DNA of 64,000 nt, from assembly GCA_949372645.1 (NCBI GenBank), contig CASIAP010000010.1:86404-150403 (forward strand). The letters run 5' to 3'. The position numbers and the translations under genes were made by a program. Positions 33,116 to 45,719 of this stretch are shown piece after piece. Positions within the stretch are counted from its first letter, which is position 1. Each line of letters starts with the position of its first letter. Under the pieces are notes generated by a model. That model did not search any database, was not told the DNA's origin, and was given only the letters and a program-made list of their open reading frames with translations. This DNA is from Candidatus Poseidoniaceae archaeon (GTDB lineage: Archaea; Thermoplasmatota; Poseidoniia; Poseidoniales; Poseidoniaceae).

Positions 33116-33190
33116 GGGCCCGTGGGTTAGCTTGGCCTATACTTGGCGGCTGGGGGCCGTCAGACCCCAGTTCAAATCTGGGCGGGCCCA
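33116..33190 (+). tRNA. tRNA-Pro (anticodon GGG)
   Basis: GGGCCCG/CGGGCCC acceptor; GGCGG-CTGGGGG-CCGTC anticodon arm; CCCAG-TTCAAAT-CTGGG T-arm. Confidence 0.9.
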
Positions 33191-33252
33191 CTCAAAACCA
33201 TTGTGAATACTTTCGTCGATAAACTCAATTTTCCGAGACCTGTAACCTTTGG

Positions 33253-33264
33253 TTTGATATGGGG
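33253..33264 (+). promoter_or_regulatory. Putative TATA-like element TTTGATATGGGG
   Basis: 30 nt upstream of ATG 33283; near-identical element at 53359 upstream of another start. Confidence 0.45.
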
Positions 33265-33282
33265 CTTTGATGAGTAGGCCTC

Positions 33283-36200
33283 ATGCGAACTGTTCGGGCA
33301 CTGGGTTTGGCCATTCTTCTCTTGTTGACTCCCTTGTCACTTCTGGCAACACCGGCAATGGCTACAGACTCTTCAGTGAGTTCTGATACAACGTGGTCTG
33401 GAGCCGTTATTCTTCCGGGAAACGTCACCGTCATGAATGGCTCAACTCTTACGCTTTCTCCAGGGACAACGGTCGATGGTGGAGACGGATACTGGATTCG
33501 TGTAGAGGGAACGCTCCATGCATCACAAACCGACTTTTTTTCCAACCAAACCCCTCTCACAAGCGGCTCCCATGGGGCCGGATTATGGACTGGAATTCAT
33601 ATCGCTACTAAAGGCCATGCGGTTTTGAATGAGGTGACAATTGAGAATGCGAAAACAGCAATCAAAGTCGAAGGTCAACTTTCAGCCCACAAAGTCACCA
33701 TCAGAGATGCCTATATCGGCATCAATGTGATCGGCTCTGCAGAGGTTGAATCACTTACTGCCCAACATATTGATTACGAAGTTGTTCGAAATTCCGGAGA
33801 TTTGAATCTCTCCACAGGTATATTCAGCGATATTGCCGGTGGCCTTTGGTCAACGGGCACGAGCACCGTCGACACTGTGACTATTTCTCAAGCTGGAACA
33901 GGTTTGCGGTCGTCAAGCGGCACCCTCTCAGCAACAGGAATTGGATTCTTCGATACAACGGTAGCCATTGCAAGCCAACAAGGAGCATCGACAACGGTAG
34001 AAAGCATTAGTGGCGAAAACATCGCACTCCTCGTTGATGCTGCTGATAGCGATGATTTGACCATCTCTAACGGCGCTGTTTCAGGACACCGCCTCCTTCT
34101 TGCGAATGGAGCAAGCGCTTTTTCAATGAACGACCTTGAATTTGAAGGAAGTCTATCTGAATCATTGCCTATCGTCGACCAAAGGTGTACCGGTACGTGC
34201 AGTTGGAATGACATCACCGTCTCGAACATTACGAATGGATTCATCCTATCGGGCTCAGGCAACCATTCCATTTCCAGCCTCAACCTTTCTGCCACAGAGC
34301 GAGGAATCGAAGGAACAGGGACCGGCCAAATCACCCTTGGTTTCATCAATCTAACAGCCGGAACCAAGGGGATAGAGTTCCGTAATCCAGATAGCACCCT
34401 CAACGAGGTTTCTGTTGATATGATGTCATCAAACACTTCAATAGCCTATGATCTCCTTGATGGAGACCACCATTGGACTTCCGTCAGCGCGTCGAAAACA
34501 TATGCAAATCAAGACACGACTTCAATCGCCCTCAATGCCTGGTATGCAAACATCGTATTCACCTCCTTCTCAACGCTTCACTTTGGCAACGGAGTGCAGG
34601 CAAATCATGCCGAGATATCTGGTAGCTCCTTCACTGTTCAAGATGGAAAGGGTGTTGGAATTCATTTGGAGCACAGCTCCTTCACAGCCGATGCATTACA
34701 TACACGAGCATATTCTGATGGCGTCATTTTAGACAAATCATCACAACTCCATGTTTCTGATTGGATTGCAGCTACCCATACAACTCCACTCTACATTAGT
34801 ACCTCTTCCACAGCCACGATTCGAGACTTCCAACCTCAAAACACCCCAACATCTTCTTCCGATGCTCTCGGCGATGGCACCCTCATCTACGGGGGGTCAA
34901 CAACAGCAAGCATTTCCGTCTCTTCAGCTTCATATCTCAAAGAAACACCGGTAACGTTCAGCGACTTATCGGGGAATCCAGTTCAAGCCATGATCAGTGT
35001 CCATGGCTTCTCTATGCAAAGCGACGTCAACGGAGCGGCAACACTGCCACTTCTCAGCAGCGGTTCTTCGGTTGATGTTACACTTGCAGGCGCTGGCGTC
35101 CGCGTCATACTCTACGGTTCCCAAATGGGTCAGTCAGTACAGGTTCCAGTTATCCCTCAAGGAGATTGGACTATTTCTACAGGCCAATTCGTATTCCTCG
35201 GCCCTCGACCCGATGGATCACCTCACGTAATGTCTGGAGACCTCACCGTATCATCTGGAAGCGGCTTAGAATTGTCTGGAACTTCACTTGTTCTTCCTGC
35301 GGGAGGGAATGCCGACATTCAAGGTTCAGGAGAATTGACTGGCAGCAGTGCATCCCTTCTTTCGGACAGCCTTACTCTTGGTTTTGATTCAGTGCTTACG
35401 CAATCGGATGGCGGGCAAGGAATGACGATTGACTCCAACCTCACTTGGGCCTGTCAAACAACTCGGAGTGTTTCAAATATCAATATCCTTGGTTCTTTCC
35501 TGCTCCAACCCGGATGTAAAGTTGAGATGCTTGAAGGAAGTGTAGAGGGGGCAGTTACAGCACGTACCAGTGCTGAACTCACCATTTTATCTTCTCTCCA
35601 ACTCACCGTTCTCGATAAAGGGGATCCTGTTGAAGGCGCATCGATTTCGATTGATGGAGCATTCACGACAACTGATGCTAACGGCGAAGTTTCAACCACA
35701 GCGACCGCCCGCCATGTCGACGATGCTTCCCAAACAGTCGGTGGTGTCAAAAATATCAATTTACAAATTGGATCATTCAGGGATTTCATCACATGGGATT
35801 CATCGACTTCGTTTGAACACAAGTTCATGGCCTCAACAGTCACACCAGGGTCCCTCTCCAACTGGCTTGTTCTCGAAGCCCAATGGAGTCCTTATTTCCT
35901 CGATGGCGACCTTGCTGTTGAAGCATTAGGAACGCTCACCATTGATGACGGAGTTTCTCTACGTATTTCTGAAGGAAGTCACATTAGTGTCGATGGTCGG
36001 ATTGATGCAGGAGCTGCAACGCTCTCCTCTACTGGCTTCGGCTCTCGTTGGGGCGGTTTTATTATGGGCGGTGCAAGCTCAACTCTCGACTTGTCACAGA
36101 CCAGTATTGTCGAAGCTTCACCGGCTCTAAGCGTTGAAAGTCAGGGGACCTTCATCGGGGACGGAATAACTATGGCACGGTCTTCGGGATCGGATCCTTT

Positions 36201-37977
36201 AATTGTCATCAGCAGTAACAGTAATGCCAACATCACTCTCAAAAATTCACACATGTATGATGCAGGAAATGGATGCATCAAGGCATTCCCATCATCGAGT
36301 CATTTGACCCTCACCCAAGTCACCCTCGAATCATGTAATGGCATTGGGGTATGGGCTCGCCAAACATCCCTGAATTTCGATACGATAGTAGTCGGAGAAG
36401 ATGTATCGGACGGATTTGATTTCACTGCAGTAACAGGGGCACTGGCGAACGTCGATGCATCCATGTTCAATGGTGCAGGAAATATCCTCGCTCTAGATTC
36501 AATTGATGGAGACTTTACAGTTTCTAATTTGAACGGAACAGTCGGGGCAGCTGCCGGGATTACCGTGGCAAACAGCCGAGCGATTCTGATGAACCATATC
36601 CGACTCACCGGATCGCCAGGACTTGATTTTGATAATTCAGCAGGAATGCTTCATGACGTTATATTGAACGGCCCGGGGTCAGGAACTGCATTCATCAGCC
36701 ACCATGGTCGCGCCTCTGGCTCACTCATCATCGAAGACTTGGTTGCTTTTTCATATTCAGTTGGCATTGATTTACACGGAGACGGCGGCGATGGCTCAAT
36801 TGCTCCATTGATTGCCCGTAACCCCGATATTTTCGCCCCTACAGTACTCTCTTCAGAGAATTATCCCGCTCGTCTTGAAGGCGGCACCACCACTGGAGTT
36901 GTTGCTGCTTCAGGAGCGATTCTCATCGACCTCATTGATACATCGACAGAAAACCCTTCGATGTATGATGGTGCAGAATTGCGGACTTGGAAGACATTCA
37001 CACTCAATGCTGAACTGAATGGAGCGCTCCATGATGTTGAATTCACAATCAACACCCTCGGTCTTGAACCTTCCTTTTCAACATCAGTGTATGGTAATTC
37101 CCTGCTCATCGAGATACCGGTATCATATGCGGGCAACCAAACAAATTCCGTACTCACATCCTTCACCGTAACCACTCAGGCAGCTGACCTTCCAGATACC
37201 ATCCATATTACGAATTACTCAGAGACAACATCTGCACTCATTGAAATTACACTGCTTTCGAACAATCCACCAACTGTTGAGATTACTGAACCGTATTCTG
37301 GTGAACGGGTGATGGAATCTATGCCTTTACTTGCAGCAGCTGAACTTTCAGATGATTTAGACGCAATACAGGATTTGACCTTTGAATGGATCATCAGTGA
37401 TTCCAGTGGTGATGTAGAGATGCGTGGGCCGAATGAACCACAATTCAACATTACCGATTTAACATACGGATTGTACGTGCTTGAACTGCGAGTAACGGAC
37501 ACACTCGGTGCAACATCAAGCGACGCAGTCGACTTCGAAGTGACTGAACTTGACAGTGATGGAGATTGGACCAATACCTGTATTTTCACATTGAATACCG
37601 GCGTGTGGTTCGATAACACCATTGGTTATTCTTGCGGTCCAGACAGTGAAGACGTCGACGATGATAACGACGGACACCCAGACAGTAGAGACGCATGGTC
37701 ATTTGACCCATGCGCCTGGCAAAACACTGACGGAGATGAAAAACCTGACGTCATCAATTGTCCTGAAGGAAAAACGACCTCTCTTATTGAAGATCAAGAC
37801 GATGATGGTAACGGCGTACTTGATACATTGGAAGCAACAAGTGACAGCGCAAGTGGCGATTTCTCAACAGGCACGTTATTGCTGATTGTTCTCCTTCTTG
37901 CAGGCATTGGCCTTTTCATGGCGAGAGTGAAGCGCGGTGGTGGCGAACTTGGCCCGATTAACGAGAAACATCTTTGA
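33283..37977 (+). CDS. Large exported protein (1564 aa), beta-helix-like repeats, C-terminal TSP3-like segment and TM anchor
   Basis: Signal peptide MRTVRALGLAILLLLTPLSLLATPAMA; SGAVILPGNVTVMNGSTLTLSPGTTVDG parallel-beta-helix style; DSEDVDDDNDGHPDSRDAW; C-terminal TLLLIVLLLAGIGLFMARVKR. Confidence 0.88.
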   Translation: MRTVRALGLAILLLLTPLSLLATPAMATDSSVSSDTTWSGAVILPGNVTVMNGSTLTLSPGTTVDGGDGYWIRVEGTLHASQTDFFSNQTPLTSGSHGAGLWTGIHIATKGHAVLNEVTIENAKTAIKVEGQLSAHKVTIRDAYIGINVIGSAEVESLTAQHIDYEVVRNSGDLNLSTGIFSDIAGGLWSTGTSTVDTVTISQAGTGLRSSSGTLSATGIGFFDTTVAIASQQGASTTVESISGENIALLVDAADSDDLTISNGAVSGHRLLLANGASAFSMNDLEFEGSLSESLPIVDQRCTGTCSWNDITVSNITNGFILSGSGNHSISSLNLSATERGIEGTGTGQITLGFINLTAGTKGIEFRNPDSTLNEVSVDMMSSNTSIAYDLLDGDHHWTSVSASKTYANQDTTSIALNAWYANIVFTSFSTLHFGNGVQANHAEISGSSFTVQDGKGVGIHLEHSSFTADALHTRAYSDGVILDKSSQLHVSDWIAATHTTPLYISTSSTATIRDFQPQNTPTSSSDALGDGTLIYGGSTTASISVSSASYLKETPVTFSDLSGNPVQAMISVHGFSMQSDVNGAATLPLLSSGSSVDVTLAGAGVRVILYGSQMGQSVQVPVIPQGDWTISTGQFVFLGPRPDGSPHVMSGDLTVSSGSGLELSGTSLVLPAGGNADIQGSGELTGSSASLLSDSLTLGFDSVLTQSDGGQGMTIDSNLTWACQTTRSVSNINILGSFLLQPGCKVEMLEGSVEGAVTARTSAELTILSSLQLTVLDKGDPVEGASISIDGAFTTTDANGEVSTTATARHVDDASQTVGGVKNINLQIGSFRDFITWDSSTSFEHKFMASTVTPGSLSNWLVLEAQWSPYFLDGDLAVEALGTLTIDDGVSLRISEGSHISVDGRIDAGAATLSSTGFGSRWGGFIMGGASSTLDLSQTSIVEASPALSVESQGTFIGDGITMARSSGSDPLIVISSNSNANITLKNSHMYDAGNGCIKAFPSSSHLTLTQVTLESCNGIGVWARQTSLNFDTIVVGEDVSDGFDFTAVTGALANVDASMFNGAGNILALDSIDGDFTVSNLNGTVGAAAGITVANSRAILMNHIRLTGSPGLDFDNSAGMLHDVILNGPGSGTAFISHHGRASGSLIIEDLVAFSYSVGIDLHGDGGDGSIAPLIARNPDIFAPTVLSSENYPARLEGGTTTGVVAASGAILIDLIDTSTENPSMYDGAELRTWKTFTLNAELNGALHDVEFTINTLGLEPSFSTSVYGNSLLIEIPVSYAGNQTNSVLTSFTVTTQAADLPDTIHITNYSETTSALIEITLLSNNPPTVEITEPYSGERVMESMPLLAAAELSDDLDAIQDLTFEWIISDSSGDVEMRGPNEPQFNITDLTYGLYVLELRVTDTLGATSSDAVDFEVTELDSDGDWTNTCIFTLNTGVWFDNTIGYSCGPDSEDVDDDNDGHPDSRDAWSFDPCAWQNTDGDEKPDVINCPEGKTTSLIEDQDDDGNGVLDTLEATSDSASGDFSTGTLLLIVLLLAGIGLFMARVKRGGGELGPINEKHL

Positions 37978-37980
37978 GGC

Positions 37981-38559
37981 ATGACGATGGCTGAAAACTT
38001 GCTTTTGTCTGCAAACATGGTCGCAGCTACAGCGGTTTGTATTCTCGGCCTCATCGTAGCTTGGGACGCCTTTTGGCTGACTCGGCAAAGAAGCGACATC
38101 CCCGTACTGGGTGAATTGAAGAATGGCGGTTTCGCTTGGCAGAGTGAAGGGCCGCAAGAAGTTATTCGCCAGTGGGGAAATCTCGCTTCGATGGCTGCCA
38201 TGATCGCCCTTCCTTGGGCGCTTATTGGGGCATCAAACACCAGTTATTGGTACGCCATTGTCTGGGACGCTCTCTTGTCTCTTCATATTATTTCATTATT
38301 AATTCCTAAACGTTATGCCATCACCCGCACACATCTTTTTGCCGACGGTCAGCGGTATGCTTGGCCTCGATTACGACTTGCACGCCGTCAACCGGCCCGC
38401 CGGATAATGCTTTTACGAAAAGGCTGGGGTATTTTCGGGCCTCTGCCATTGGGCGGTGTCCAAAATGACTTGTCAGTGGCCCGTTCTCGCATCGCTTTGG
38501 CGCTTAATACTGATGCTGATTGGCCTCAAAACGGGCGAAAAGATACCGAGGAAGAGTAG
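37981..38559 (+). CDS. Multi-pass membrane hypothetical protein
   Basis: Hydrophobic segments LLLSANMVAATAVCILGLIVAW and ASMAAMIALPWALIGA. Confidence 0.7.
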   Translation: MTMAENLLLSANMVAATAVCILGLIVAWDAFWLTRQRSDIPVLGELKNGGFAWQSEGPQEVIRQWGNLASMAAMIALPWALIGASNTSYWYAIVWDALLSLHIISLLIPKRYAITRTHLFADGQRYAWPRLRLARRQPARRIMLLRKGWGIFGPLPLGGVQNDLSVARSRIALALNTDADWPQNGRKDTEEE

Positions 38560-38595
38560 CGTTATTCTCAATAGTCGTCTTGCTTTGGGCGGAAC

Positions 38596-39024
38596 ATGGA
38601 ATGGACACGAAGCGGCGACGATGTATTTTTGCGACTTGACCCCGGTGAAGAAATTCACACTTCTATCCGAGCTCTTGCAGATGAAGCGGGTATTGATGCT
38701 GCGGCAATTACCAGCGGTATTGGCCGAACTCGAATGAACGTGCATGGATTCATGGATGAGTCCCACAAATATCAGCAATGGTCACTCGAAGAAGCCAGTG
38801 AATTGGTAAGTATGCAAGGCAATTTGGCACGCCATGAAGATGGGAGCGCTTTCACACATATTCATGCGACCTTTACAGCAAACGACAACACCGTTCATGC
38901 TGGACATTTGTTTGAAGCAACCGTTCACGTTGTAGCAGAAATACACTTGAGAATACTTTCTCAAGCCATTATGACGCGCTGTCCAATGGCGAACAGCGAT
39001 TTTGTTGCGCTTCGTTTCAGTTGA
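38596..39024 (+). CDS. PPC/DUF296 domain protein
   Basis: FLRLDPGEEIHTSIRALADEAGIDAAAITSGIGRTRMNVHGF ... HIHATFTANDNTVHAGHLFEATVHVVAEIHL. Confidence 0.85.
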   Translation: MEWTRSGDDVFLRLDPGEEIHTSIRALADEAGIDAAAITSGIGRTRMNVHGFMDESHKYQQWSLEEASELVSMQGNLARHEDGSAFTHIHATFTANDNTVHAGHLFEATVHVVAEIHLRILSQAIMTRCPMANSDFVALRFS

Positions 39025-39052
39025 CCGTAAAGGGAGCCTTAAGAACTCGTGA

Positions 39053-41293
<2,241 letters not shown>

Positions 41294-41367
41294 GCTCAAG
41301 GTGTTTTCAAAGCCACTCTTCATTAACTGTCGGAAACCACGAAAAAGAGGGGATAGAATTGACGACG

Positions 41368-42597
41368 ATGACTTCCCAACAATTCATCAACTCAGTTCTT
41401 GATTATGATGAATTTGGTTCAGCCACCCAACTGGAACCCTTCGAATGGGAAGTCGATGGCAAAAAGGGCATGACGATGAAGGCGACCAATGAATATTGGA
41501 CAAGCCGTCAACGTCAAGCACATTCATTACATGAAATCTCATATCGTGCTTGTTACAAACCACAACTGCCACGATTTTTCATCGAACGTTTATCTAGACC
41601 TGGTGATGCGGTTTATGACCCGTTCATGGGCCGTGGCACGACTCAACTCGAAGCCTTTCTACTTGGAAGAAAACCCCTTGGCAACGATATCAACCCCTTG
41701 AGCAAAGTCCTCCTTGCTCCACGTCTTTCACCTCCACTGATTAGTGACATCGAACGGCGATTGGGGGGGATTGATTTGAGCGAATCAGCGGAAAACAATA
41801 CCGAACTCCTCGCTTTTTATCATGTTGACACACTCAAAGAAATCATTGCACTAAAGGAATACTTTCTCAAAAGAGAACAACTCGGGACACTCGATTCAAT
41901 CGATGCTTGGATTCGTATGGTCGCCATCAATCGTCTTTCGGGGCATTCACCGGGATTTTTTTCAGTCTACACCCTTCCACCAAATCAAGCAGTAAGTGTA
42001 AAACGCCAATTGAAAATAAATGAAACCCGAGAACAGATTCCTGAATACAAGGACATACGCTCTCGAATCATCAAGAAGTCAAAGAGCCTCCTCAAAGACT
42101 GGAACGGAGCACGCCTCAATGAATTCACCCACGATTTATCATCTCAGCTCACTAATTCGAATGCTGAAAGCGTCTCAAGAATTGCAACCAGTTCAACCCA
42201 ACTTGTAGTCACTTCTCCTCCTTTTTTGGACGTCGTTAATTATCAGGCTGACAATTGGCTGCGATGCTGGTTCATTGGCATTGATTCTTCCGAAATCAAT
42301 ATCAGTCAATTCAAGAAAATTGCGGACTGGGAAAGCACAATGACTGCAGTTCTCAAAGATCTCAAGCGAATAATCAAGCCAGGAGGATACATTGCGTTTG
42401 AGGTTGGAGAAGTGAGAAATGGAACGGTTTTACTCGAAGAAAATGTGATTCGATGTGGAGTTAAAGCAGGCTTAGAGCCCGTCATCATCCTCATTAATTC
42501 TCAAGAATTCACGAAAACAGCAAACGCTTGGGGCGTAGATAACAGTAAGAAAGGCACAAATACGAATCGAATAGTCGTTTTTGAACAGAGAAGATAA
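41368..42597 (+). CDS. DNA methyltransferase (TSPPF motif, amino-methyltransferase type)
   Basis: DPFMGRGTTQLEAFLLGRKPLGNDINP (motif I) and VVTSPPFLDVVNYQADNWLRCW (motif IV); ORF open from 41290, start chosen at MTSQQF. Confidence 0.88.
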   Translation: MTSQQFINSVLDYDEFGSATQLEPFEWEVDGKKGMTMKATNEYWTSRQRQAHSLHEISYRACYKPQLPRFFIERLSRPGDAVYDPFMGRGTTQLEAFLLGRKPLGNDINPLSKVLLAPRLSPPLISDIERRLGGIDLSESAENNTELLAFYHVDTLKEIIALKEYFLKREQLGTLDSIDAWIRMVAINRLSGHSPGFFSVYTLPPNQAVSVKRQLKINETREQIPEYKDIRSRIIKKSKSLLKDWNGARLNEFTHDLSSQLTNSNAESVSRIATSSTQLVVTSPPFLDVVNYQADNWLRCWFIGIDSSEINISQFKKIADWESTMTAVLKDLKRIIKPGGYIAFEVGEVRNGTVLLEENVIRCGVKAGLEPVIILINSQEFTKTANAWGVDNSKKGTNTNRIVVFEQRR

Positions 42598-42599
42598 TT

Positions 42600-43073
42600 T
42601 TATACATCTTCGATTAGATTGAAAAACTTCTGATTCGAAATCTTACTTGAGTTGCCCAGCAGGCCCTCGTGCCACCAATTTTCAACAACATTTGAGGAAA
42701 TAGTCCAGTATGGCATCTCAGGGAATTGGGTGACGTCTGTCACAAAGTATCCCTCGATATTGTCTAACTTCTCAAGAAAACCATCTTCTTCGAAACTTCT
42801 TCCAGACCCGACCATTTTCGAAGGGCAAAAATAGATTCCACCTTTGGTAAGACTCCTTACCTCCCAATAGCCCCCTTCACTATCGATTAAATCATAACCG
42901 GAACCTTCGCTTGGAGCTAGTTCAGAACCGGGCATTGCTTCAACAGCCCTTCTTTCAATAAGAAATGAAACCCTACGACCATCGGTGAAATAGGTCTGAA
43001 CATCTTCTACATTAATTTCCAGTGCAATTGCAATACGATCTACATCAAACTCGAGCCATCCGGTTGGATCCAT
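42600..43073 (-). CDS. Hypothetical protein, candidate PD-(D/E)xK-like restriction endonuclease partner
   Basis: 157-aa ORF convergent with the methyltransferase; GYDLIDSEGGYWEVRSLTKGGIYFCPS has D-x9-ExR spacing. Confidence 0.5.
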   Translation of the reverse strand: MDPTGWLEFDVDRIAIALEINVEDVQTYFTDGRRVSFLIERRAVEAMPGSELAPSEGSGYDLIDSEGGYWEVRSLTKGGIYFCPSKMVGSGRSFEEDGFLEKLDNIEGYFVTDVTQFPEMPYWTISSNVVENWWHEGLLGNSSKISNQKFFNLIEDV

Positions 43074-43180
43074 GATTCAACTAGTGGCTGGTAGTTTATG
43101 ACTGTTTTTCGAGGCCTGAATCAACTTTTGTCCAATCACTTAACCAAGCCTTTGATAACCACTTGTGCAGTGGTGTAAAC

Positions 43181-45718
43181 ATGAATCGAATGTTCGTTGC
43201 CATGGGGTTAATTCTTCTTGTCTTACTTGGCAGTTCTCCTTTGACGCAAGGAAAATCAAATGGAATGTACAATCAAAGTTCGGGTTGTAACTGCCATTCC
43301 CAATCCGGCTCAACCGCTACAACAGTTGTAATGACCGGTCAACCTGCCCAATATACGGCAGGTGCAACTTCGACGCTGACTATTACAGTGAGTAACGGGA
43401 TTAGTGGTACAACCGGTGGTTTTAGCCTTGAAGTCGATAAGGGCTCTCTGAACGCAGGAATGGGATTTGCCGTGAATGTGAACGGCGCTCAAGACAGCGC
43501 AACTCATTCCATTACCGGCAGCAGCCAACGATCTTGGAGTGTTGATTGGACCGCACCCTCCACTGGATCAGGTATAGCGACTCTTTCTCTTGCAGGTTTG
43601 ACTTCAAACAACATGAATGGGAATTCCGGAGACCGATGGGCCACTGTGTCCTATCAAATTTCAGAAACAGGTGCAGTTGCAAATACCCCCCCGAGTGTTT
43701 CGAATGTCATGTTGGGTCCAAATGGAGCAACGACCACTTCGTCACTGACGCTCAGTTATACCTATTCAGATACAGATAATGACCCTGAATCCGGGACGCA
43801 AATTCAATGGTTCAAAGACGAGGTTGAGCAAATAGGTCTCCAAGGCCTTACCATTTCAGCATCATTAACTTCGAAGGGTGAAGAGTGGAAGGCAACTGTA
43901 ACGCCGTCCGATGGCTCAGACTCGGGCACCCCACTGACGAGCAATACATTGACCATTGCCAATTCCATCCCCTCTTTGACAACGCCAACAATTCAGCCGG
44001 CCAATCCAACCTCCGATGATGACTTAACGTTCAGTAGCACTTCTTCTGACGATGATGCAGACCAAGTTCATTTTGATATTCATTGGTTTCTTGACGGCAT
44101 CCTCGTTCCTGAATTGAACGGTATGGAAACGCTTCCTTCCTTCGCAACACGTGATGGAGAATCATGGACTGTTGAAGTCCGAGCCAATGACACAGAAGAC
44201 ACTTCGCAATGGCAAACTTCCTCCACTGTTATGATTGGAGGTGGGCAAACAAATACTGCACCGGTTGCGTCCGCCGTTGAATTGAGTCCGGCTACAATTT
44301 ACACGACCGATGATTTTTCGGTCAGCTATATTTTTACTGATTTTGATGGAGATCTTGAAGTCGATTCCGAAATTAGTTGGTTCCTCAACAATGCACCGTT
44401 TGCTTTTGCTGAAAACAGCATGATGATCCCCTCGAGTTTTACCGAAAAAGGCCAAAATTGGTTTGCGAAAGTACGCGTGAATGATGGAGTAGAATGGTCG
44501 CCATGGACTTCAAGTAACACCCTTTTTGTTCAAAACACCCTGCCGATCACAGAATCACTTTCGCTGAGCCACACGGAAGCGAAAACAACCGATTCCATAA
44601 CAGTCGAGTTCACCCAATCCGATCTTGATGGGGATGGAAAATCAGGCTCGGAGGTAACTTGGTGGAGAGATGGAGTGCAGAAGTCTTCCCTCACCGGGCT
44701 GACGACTCTTCCTGCCGAATCTACTTTGAAAGGTGAAATATGGACAGTAATGGTGAAAGCGGGTGATGGTACTGAAGTTAGCGCCACCGCTCTTTCCGCA
44801 AACGTTACGATCGTAAACAGTGCTCCAACAGCAAGTGTGATACTTTCTTCGAATGTAACGGCCCTTGGACCATTGAATCTTGCCATCTCTACTGACGATG
44901 CGGATGGAGATGATGTAGAAACAGATATTAGGTGGTACCGTAATGGATTTCTCGAAGGCTCTCTTACCGGTGAAATCAACGTCCCGAATCAATTACTTGG
45001 CCCAGGCCAAACATGGGCAGTGCACGTCACGCCAATCGACAGTAATTTGACATCAGGTCCTACAGTTATTGAGGCAATTACAGTCCTTAATATTGAACCC
45101 GAAGCCCGAATCGAAGTCCAAAGCGAATCGATTTGGATTGGAGAATGGGCGACACTCGATGCTACACAATCGAGTGATACGGATGGGCGAATCGTAGAGG
45201 CAACATGGGGATGGGTCGATACTGCAGGCACTATCGGTTCAGATTCAGGTTTCGAAATTCAAATGATTCCACTTGCGAATACGGTTATTACACTCACAGT
45301 TACCGATGATATGGGGGCAACTGCAACAGCAAATGTACAACTCTCAGCAGTTCAAGGACCAGTCGTTACCGAATTCAATACCGAATCAGAGGGTAAGTCG
45401 GTTGTTTTAGAATGGAGCTGGGAGGGGCCAAATGCAACCTTCAATATTCTGCGAAATGGTGTCTTGGTTGGATCAACTACCTCTGAATCATACACAGATA
45501 CTCCCCTCTTTGCCGGTGAGACATCCTACACCATTCAACCGCAAATTGGAGATATGCCATTGGTCGCAGGAACTTCAGATGCTCAATCAATCCTGCTTGA
45601 ACCCGCCGCAGTTGAGGCGCCAGGCCCCTCTTCATTCGGAGGGCTCATCTCTGGAATTATTTTCCTCTTGATTGGGATTGCTGCAATTGGCTTTGCATTG
45701 ACGGGGCGGAGGGATTGA
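43181..45718 (+). CDS. Exported protein with CxCH motif, Ig/PKD-like repeats and C-terminal TM
   Basis: Signal peptide, then YNQSSGCNCHSQSGSTATTVVMTGQP; C-terminal GGLISGIIFLLIGIAAIGFALTGRRD. Confidence 0.85.
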   Translation: MNRMFVAMGLILLVLLGSSPLTQGKSNGMYNQSSGCNCHSQSGSTATTVVMTGQPAQYTAGATSTLTITVSNGISGTTGGFSLEVDKGSLNAGMGFAVNVNGAQDSATHSITGSSQRSWSVDWTAPSTGSGIATLSLAGLTSNNMNGNSGDRWATVSYQISETGAVANTPPSVSNVMLGPNGATTTSSLTLSYTYSDTDNDPESGTQIQWFKDEVEQIGLQGLTISASLTSKGEEWKATVTPSDGSDSGTPLTSNTLTIANSIPSLTTPTIQPANPTSDDDLTFSSTSSDDDADQVHFDIHWFLDGILVPELNGMETLPSFATRDGESWTVEVRANDTEDTSQWQTSSTVMIGGGQTNTAPVASAVELSPATIYTTDDFSVSYIFTDFDGDLEVDSEISWFLNNAPFAFAENSMMIPSSFTEKGQNWFAKVRVNDGVEWSPWTSSNTLFVQNTLPITESLSLSHTEAKTTDSITVEFTQSDLDGDGKSGSEVTWWRDGVQKSSLTGLTTLPAESTLKGEIWTVMVKAGDGTEVSATALSANVTIVNSAPTASVILSSNVTALGPLNLAISTDDADGDDVETDIRWYRNGFLEGSLTGEINVPNQLLGPGQTWAVHVTPIDSNLTSGPTVIEAITVLNIEPEARIEVQSESIWIGEWATLDATQSSDTDGRIVEATWGWVDTAGTIGSDSGFEIQMIPLANTVITLTVTDDMGATATANVQLSAVQGPVVTEFNTESEGKSVVLEWSWEGPNATFNILRNGVLVGSTTSESYTDTPLFAGETSYTIQPQIGDMPLVAGTSDAQSILLEPAAVEAPGPSSFGGLISGIIFLLIGIAAIGFALTGRRD

Positions 45719-45719
45719 G

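Noticed and set aside
33888-34436. Minus-strand ORFs inside the large exported-protein genes (33888..34436, 35454..35861, 36861..37175, 37215..37622)
   Set aside because: Fully embedded antisense of well-supported CDSs, no recognisable family or start context
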